From Fidelibacterota bacterium (GTDB lineage Bacteria; Fidelibacterota; UBA2242; JAFGTP01), in contig JAIPHI010000101.1 in the NCBI GenBank assembly GCA_021735285.1, forward strand, positions 1 to 10,251: a stretch of 10,251 nt of DNA. Reading direction: 5' to 3'. The position numbers and the translations under genes are program-made. Positions 6,363 through 10,251 of the stretch are shown here, in pieces. The notes below the pieces were generated by a model. It worked only from the letters and a program-made list of their open reading frames with translations. It did no database searches and was not told the origin of the DNA. Each line of letters begins with the position of its first letter. The first letter of the stretch is position 1.

Positions 6363-7226
6363 ATGTTTAAAAAAATTAACAAAATATTTATTTCTGTAAT
6401 TTTACTATTATTATCCGGTTGTAGTATAAATAGAATGATGGTGAATACTACTGCCAATTTTTTTCACGATGGAATGGATGTGCTTTACAGGGAAGGAGAT
6501 CTAAAATTAGCACAACAATTTCTAGGTAGTAATCTAAAGACGATCGAAGTTATGCTAAATCGAGACCCGGATAATCAAAAAATGAATCTTCTTGCAGCCC
6601 AGGGTTTCGGAGCCTATGCAATGGCTTTTGTCCAGGATCTAGAGCCTGAAAGAGCACAGAATCTATATCGAAGAGGTCTGAATTATGCCCTTAAATCATT
6701 ACCTAAAAAGAAAGCTTTTAGTAAAGATATAAAACTTGATGACCTTGATAAACTATTGCAAGATTATAAAAAGGGAGAGGTGCCCTATCTATTCTGGACA
6801 GCCTATAATTGGGGCAATATCATCTTAATGGAACTGGAGAAACCGATAAGTTTGATGCATATGGTCAAGGTAGAGAAGATCATGGCTCGTTGTGAAGAAT
6901 TGGATGAGGAGTATAATTTTGCCGGCGTGGATCTATTCTATGGCAGTTATTATGCCGCCCGCCCAAAAATGCTGGGTGGTGATCCTGAAAAAGGTAGAGA
7001 TTATTTTCAGCGCTGTTTTCAGCTTAATAGTGAGAAATTCTATCTGGCCAAATATTTCTGTGCCCAATATTATGCTATTGGAGTCAATGATGAAGAATTA
7101 TTTGATAAATTAATCAAAGAGATAGAGAACCTGGATATAGATAAATATCCCGAATATCGCTTGATGAACGCTATTGCAAAAGAAAAAGCACAACGTCTAA
7201 AAGAGAATAAAAGTAAATATTTCTAA
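6363..7226 (+). CDS. tatT: TatT-family TPR lipoprotein of a TPAT (TRAP) transporter
   Basis: A 287-residue lipoprotein with a basic start, a hydrophobic core and the lipobox L-S-G-C (Cys20). Ser21 at +2 favours outer-membrane sorting by Lol. The rest is all-helical, TPR-like, with the signatures I associate with the TRAP transporter T component (TatT): an N-terminal 'F-x-x-G-x-D-x-L-Y-x-E-G-D' region (34-46), PYLFWTAYNWG (141-151) and PKMLGGDPEKGRDYFQRC (201-218). In Treponema pallidum, TatT (Tp0956) forms a trimer with a central pore-like hole and pairs with the P subunit. The adjacent TRAP P and Q genes support the same system. The start is ATG at 6363, 8 bp after the previous stop, with only a weak purine-rich site, so translational coupling is likely. 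Length matches the family. Confidence 0.93.
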   Translation: MFKKINKIFISVILLLLSGCSINRMMVNTTANFFHDGMDVLYREGDLKLAQQFLGSNLKTIEVMLNRDPDNQKMNLLAAQGFGAYAMAFVQDLEPERAQNLYRRGLNYALKSLPKKKAFSKDIKLDDLDKLLQDYKKGEVPYLFWTAYNWGNIILMELEKPISLMHMVKVEKIMARCEELDEEYNFAGVDLFYGSYYAARPKMLGGDPEKGRDYFQRCFQLNSEKFYLAKYFCAQYYAIGVNDEELFDKLIKEIENLDIDKYPEYRLMNAIAKEKAQRLKENKSKYF

Positions 7227-7239
7227 TAAAGGTATTTAG

Positions 7240-8604
7240 ATGAAACATTATGATGTAGTTGTAGTCGGTAAAGGTGCCTCGCAATATATAATTTCGAAGG
7301 CTGCTCAAAAATACGATGAAATTGCAGTTATCGACAGCCCCCCTATTGGCGGAACCTGTATGAACTTTGGATGTATCCCTACTAAAACTCTCGTATATCC
7401 CGCCGATAGAATTCGTGATATTGTCAATAGTGATCAGCTTGGAATCGATGCCGACATGAAAGATGCGAATTTTATCGAACAGTTAAAGAAGGTAAGAAAA
7501 GCTCGCCAGAAAAATCGTCAAAGTCAGCAAGAATATCTCGATCAAACTGTAAACATAGATTACTATTCCGGTGAAGGATATTTCACTGATAAATACACCC
7601 TTGAAGTTAAGGGCCAAAAATTATCGGGTGATAAAATATTTCTTGCCAATGGCGCTCGGCCTTTCATACCTCCTATTCGAGGAGTAGAAGATATTGATTA
7701 CCTGACTAACGAGTCAATTTTAGAATTAACCCAAAAACCAAAAAGTATAATCATTGTAGGTGGTGGATACATTTCACTTGAATATGCTCACATACTCTCT
7801 GCTTTTGGTATCGATATTACAGTATTAGAGCGGCAGGATAGATTGATGTCTAACATGGAACCGGAGATCTCAAAATTACTCGAAAAGGAAGTCAGAAAAT
7901 TTGCTGATCTGCGTCTGAATACCACAGCCCGAGAAATTTCATCCGGGGATGGCATAACAGTAATAGCAGATAGTCCCGAAGGTCAGAGAAAAATACAAGG
8001 CGAAAGATTATTTCTTGCTACAGGTAGGAAATCAAATGCGGATACTCTCAACCTTGAAAATACGAACATAAAAGTTGATGAGAGAGAATATATTAAAGTA
8101 AATCGATATTTAGAAACTGATCAGAAGAAGGTATGGGCTATCGGCGATATTATTGGTAAGGATATGCTGAAACACATTGCCAATCATGAAGCAAGAATTG
8201 CCTGGCATAATGCCAATAATCCGGAGAAAAAAGAAATGCGATATCACGCTTCTCCTAAAGTGATCTTCACCCATCCCGAAATCGGTTCGGTGGGTTTAAC
8301 TGAAAAGCAGGCTCGTAAAGGTCACTCAATTTTAATTGGCAAGGCCAGGTTTAATAGCGTCCGAAAAGGATCGATTATGAAAGATTATAAAGGTTTTGTC
8401 AAGGTAATTGTTAATAAAAAGGATCGAAAATTGCTCGGCTTTCACATCATCGGTCCTCAAGCCTCGATATTATTACAGGAAGCAGCCCTGGTTATAGCCA
8501 ATCGAGGAAAAATAGATTATATTATTAATTCTATTCATACTTTCCCTGCTTTATCCGAAATTGTTCTAAAACCCTTACTTAATTTAGAAGAACCTGAAAA
8601 ATAA
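7240..8604 (+). CDS. Class I FAD-dependent pyridine nucleotide-disulfide oxidoreductase, mycothione/mercuric reductase-like
   Basis: A 454-residue cytoplasmic flavoprotein. The N-terminal FAD fold has the motif G-K-G-A-S-Q (10-15) and acidic Asp32. The redox disulfide is Cys40/Cys45 in GGTCMNFGCIPTK (37-49). The NAD(P) fold has GGGYIS (174-179), and Glu197 at the end of the second strand points to NADH rather than NADPH. A second FAD contact is A-I-G-D, followed by LKHIANHEARIAWHN, which resembles mycothione reductase-like members. The C-terminal motif is H-T-F-P-A-L-S-E (433-440). The residue just before Pro, normally the catalytic base His in lipoamide, glutathione and mycothione reductases, is Phe435, as in mercuric reductases, which also lack that His. 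The disulfide substrate is therefore unclear. The gene lies 13 bp after tatT, with an AAAGG site, and 69 bp before the TRAP P gene, so it is inside the transporter operon. Confidence 0.92.
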   Translation: MKHYDVVVVGKGASQYIISKAAQKYDEIAVIDSPPIGGTCMNFGCIPTKTLVYPADRIRDIVNSDQLGIDADMKDANFIEQLKKVRKARQKNRQSQQEYLDQTVNIDYYSGEGYFTDKYTLEVKGQKLSGDKIFLANGARPFIPPIRGVEDIDYLTNESILELTQKPKSIIIVGGGYISLEYAHILSAFGIDITVLERQDRLMSNMEPEISKLLEKEVRKFADLRLNTTAREISSGDGITVIADSPEGQRKIQGERLFLATGRKSNADTLNLENTNIKVDEREYIKVNRYLETDQKKVWAIGDIIGKDMLKHIANHEARIAWHNANNPEKKEMRYHASPKVIFTHPEIGSVGLTEKQARKGHSILIGKARFNSVRKGSIMKDYKGFVKVIVNKKDRKLLGFHIIGPQASILLQEAALVIANRGKIDYIINSIHTFPALSEIVLKPLLNLEEPEK

Positions 8605-8673
8605 GCTAAAACAAGTGATAATAAGTCTTAGAAAAAATTTTTATACAAACTATTAATAATCTCAGGAGGCTAA

Positions 8674-9666
8674 ATGAGAAAATTTATTTTTATTCTTTTA
8701 CTGAACTTCTGTTTTTTATTTGCCCAGGAATATACCATAAAAATGGCCACTGTGGCACCCGAAGGTTCCTTCTGGATGAAGGAAATGAATAGAGTTGAAA
8801 AAAATGTGGCAGATAAAACCGACGGAATGATAGATTTCAAAATCTATACGAGTGGTGTCCAGGGCGATGAGATCGAAATGCTGCGGAAAATGAAATTGAA
8901 ACAACTCGATGCGGCCTCTTTTACCGGAGTTGGACTGGGAAAAATTGTTCCCGACATCAGAGTGCTTGAAGTTCCTTTTCTATTCCGTAATCATGCTGAA
9001 ATAGATTATGTTAAGGATAAACTTTTTGATTATTTTCAGGAAAAATTTGAGGAAAAGGGATTTTATATGACAGCCTGGGCCGAGGTTGGCTTTGTTTATC
9101 TATTTACAAAGGATAAGGTGCGCACTAAAAAGGACATTTCAAAGGTTAAGATGTGGCTATGGAAAGGTGACCCTCTGGCAAAGACAGTTTTTAATATCCT
9201 CGATATCTCTGCGGTACCTCTTGCTATCAATGATGTTTATACCTCCTTACAAACAGGTTTGATCGATGGCGTCTATATTTCTCCCTACGGAGCTATGGCT
9301 CTCCAATGGTTTACAAAAACTAATTATATTATGGACTATCCTCTCACCTATTCAATAGGTGCAGTTCTGATAAACAAAGAAAAACTATTATCAATTCCTG
9401 AAAAAGAGCGTCAGATACTTATCAATGAAACCCAGGAAAGCATGCAAGAAATTGTCAAAAAAAGCCGCGAAGATAACAGGGAAACTCTAAAAATTCTGCA
9501 AGATAATTGCCTGGAATTAGTCGATATTACTCCTGAAGCTGAAAAATTATACAAAGATGCGGGTATTGAAACACGACAAAAATTGGCTGGTAATTTATAT
9601 TCCAAAGAGATCATGAATAGAGTTCTGAACCTACTAGAGGAATATCGCTCCAGTACTTCCGAATAA
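8674..9666 (+). CDS. dctP: TRAP transporter periplasmic solute-binding subunit (TPAT type)
   Basis: The product is 330 residues, with a Sec signal peptide cut after Ala17 (FLFA|QEY). The mature DctP fold starts Y-T-I-K-M-A-T-V-A-P-E-G-S (20-32) and includes the P-F-L-F segment (101-104) and the hallmark V-Y-T-S-L-Q-T-G-L-I-D-G (188-199). It captures the substrate in the periplasm and hands it to the Q/M permease. At the site where most DctP proteins have the carboxylate-binding Arg (K-I-R-V context), this one has K-M-W-L-W-K, with Trp161 replacing Arg. P subunits of TatT-associated transporters are known to depart from the canonical pocket, suggesting a ligand that is not a simple carboxylate. 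A Cys13 in the signal is not in a lipobox, so the protein is probably soluble, tethered by TatT. The ribosome site is strong (CAGGAGG, 6 bases before ATG). Downstream is the Q gene. Confidence 0.95.
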   Translation: MRKFIFILLLNFCFLFAQEYTIKMATVAPEGSFWMKEMNRVEKNVADKTDGMIDFKIYTSGVQGDEIEMLRKMKLKQLDAASFTGVGLGKIVPDIRVLEVPFLFRNHAEIDYVKDKLFDYFQEKFEEKGFYMTAWAEVGFVYLFTKDKVRTKKDISKVKMWLWKGDPLAKTVFNILDISAVPLAINDVYTSLQTGLIDGVYISPYGAMALQWFTKTNYIMDYPLTYSIGAVLINKEKLLSIPEKERQILINETQESMQEIVKKSREDNRETLKILQDNCLELVDITPEAEKLYKDAGIETRQKLAGNLYSKEIMNRVLNLLEEYRSSTSE

Positions 9667-9688
9667 TATAAAACAATAGAAATTATTT

Positions 9689-10204
9689 ATGAAAATATTA
9701 GTAAAAATAAAACAAATTATAGATATAATGATAACCGGATTAGCAATCTTGCTGATGAGTACCATTGTATTATTTACTTTTGCGCAGGTAGTATTACGGA
9801 ACTTTTTATCTATTCACCTTACCGAGCTGGAAAATATCGTCCGCAGCGAAGTACTCTGGATAGCATTTATCGGAGCGGTTTTAACCTCTTTAAGGGGGCG
9901 ACACATTTCGATTGATATATTACCCCGTTATTTAAAAGGTAGGGCCAAAAAAATTCTAGCCATAGTACTCGACCTATCTGCTATGACAATCTGCCTTATT
10001 TTGGCCTGGTATTCGACCAAATTCATTCAATTAGAAATTTCTCTGGGTACAACCGTGGGTCTAAATATTCCAGCCTGGATACCCGAACTGATTTTGCCCA
10101 TAGGATTTATTCTACTGGCTTTATCATTTCCTTTAAAATTAGTGGATTTACCGCAAGAAAATTCTCAAATCAAAGATATTAATGCGAAGCGAATGGATAT
10201 TTAA
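9689..10204 (+). CDS. dctQ: TRAP transporter small membrane subunit (DctQ-like)
   Basis: A 171-residue inner-membrane protein with four predicted helices: about 10-35, 50-68, 88-108 and 128-148. The family hallmark is seen at the second helix: R-S-E-V-L-W-I-A-F-I-G-A (52-63) followed by the R-G-R-H-I-S-I-D stretch (69-76), matching the 'E-x-x-R-x-x-x-x-W-x-x-x-x-G-A ... H-I-x-x-D' pattern of DctQ. It bridges the large M subunit and the periplasmic P subunit. The ATG is 22 bp after the P stop; no clear Shine-Dalgarno is visible in that A+T-rich gap, so coupling to the P gene is likely. Its stop TAA overlaps the ATG of the M gene by one base (TAATG at 10202-10206). Length is normal for the family. 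Confidence 0.93.
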   Translation: MKILVKIKQIIDIMITGLAILLMSTIVLFTFAQVVLRNFLSIHLTELENIVRSEVLWIAFIGAVLTSLRGRHISIDILPRYLKGRAKKILAIVLDLSAMTICLILAWYSTKFIQLEISLGTTVGLNIPAWIPELILPIGFILLALSFPLKLVDLPQENSQIKDINAKRMDI

Positions 10205-10251
10205 TGAATACGGTTATTATTGTTCTCACCCTATTATTAATTGCTGCTGGT
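10204..10251 (+). CDS. dctM: Start of TRAP transporter large membrane subunit (DctM-like), cut by window end
   Basis: Sixteen codons are present, M-N-T-V-I-I-V-L-T-L-L-L-I-A-A-G, a hydrophobic first helix as expected for DctM. The ATG overlaps the stop of the Q gene by one base, the common arrangement in TRAP operons and a sign of coupled translation. The family call rests on position and hydrophobicity only, because the rest lies outside the window. The M subunit would be the ion-coupled translocation channel of the transporter. Confidence 0.8.
   Translation, partial: MNTVIIVLTLLLIAAG

Noticed and set aside
7240..8604. True mercuric reductase or lipoamide dehydrogenase
   Set aside because: There is no C-terminal vicinal Cys pair or N-terminal metal-binding domain as in MerA. 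The base His of lipoamide dehydrogenase is replaced by Phe, and no mer or 2-oxoacid dehydrogenase genes are nearby.
8605..8673. Terminator or separate promoter between the reductase and P genes
   Set aside because: The AAAAAATTTTT run at about 8632-8642 is only A+T-rich symmetry with no GC stem, and no convincing -35/-10 pair is visible, so I keep the genes in one operon.
8674..8724. Lipobox at Cys13 of the TRAP P subunit
   Set aside because: The residues before the Cys (L-N-F) do not fit a lipobox, and a good signal peptidase I site follows at FLFA|Q, so a soluble periplasmic protein is more likely.
1..10251. CRISPR array, rRNA or tRNA genes, integrase or transposase genes
   Set aside because: No regularly spaced repeats, no conserved RNA-gene segments and no recombinase-like proteins were seen.

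Overview
The window is A+T-rich, densely coded DNA from a Gram-negative (diderm) bacterium. The diderm inference rests on a lipoprotein with a Ser at +2 after the lipobox Cys, several periplasmic proteins with Sec signal peptides, and a TRAP transporter. Several genes have strong GGAGG-type ribosome binding sites. The gene content (a TPR-associated TRAP transporter, TPR-DUF3108 protein, rhodanese plus MauE/DoxX pair, and a GH2 with DUF4982 and C5 domains) would suit the Fibrobacteres-Chlorobi-Bacteroidetes superphylum or nearby candidate phyla such as Cloacimonadota. That placement is inference, not a match. The genetic code looks standard: TGA is absent inside the long reading frames.

Left part, minus strand (1-3655). 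At the far left is the first 20 codons of a gene leaving the window, possibly a cupin. An intergenic stretch of over 400 bases follows, holding a hairpin-forming palindrome (169-201) and a 135-bp element with TAAGTCCAATT inverted ends that looks like a MITE or dispersed intergenic repeat (338-472). Next come a small DUF1579-like protein, whose fold seems cut short by an in-frame TGA, and a secreted GH2 beta-galactosidase-type glycosidase. The last two form one operon, read from the glycosidase to the small protein.

Middle, minus strand (3656-4656). A membrane-anchored rhodanese is followed 20 bp later by a four-helix MauE/DoxX-type membrane protein with a CxC motif. This looks like a small envelope sulfur or thiol-redox operon. 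It is divergent from the right-hand operon, and the 186-bp gap between them holds a 37-bp near-perfect dyad and a second 15-bp palindrome.

Right part, plus strand (4843-10251). One operon runs off the window: a secreted TPR-DUF3108 protein, a TatT-type lipoprotein, a class I flavoprotein disulfide reductase, then TRAP subunits P, Q and the start of M. TatT next to a P subunit that lacks the usual carboxylate-binding Arg identifies a TPR-protein-associated TRAP transporter (TPAT), first characterised in Treponema pallidum (Tp0956/Tp0957). TatT and P should capture a non-standard, perhaps hydrophobic, ligand in the periplasm, and Q and M should drive Na+ or H+ coupled uptake. The unusual parts are the disulfide reductase between tatT and the P gene, and the TPR-DUF3108 protein leading the operon. 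Together with the divergent rhodanese/MauE pair they suggest, as inference only, a redox or sulfur theme.
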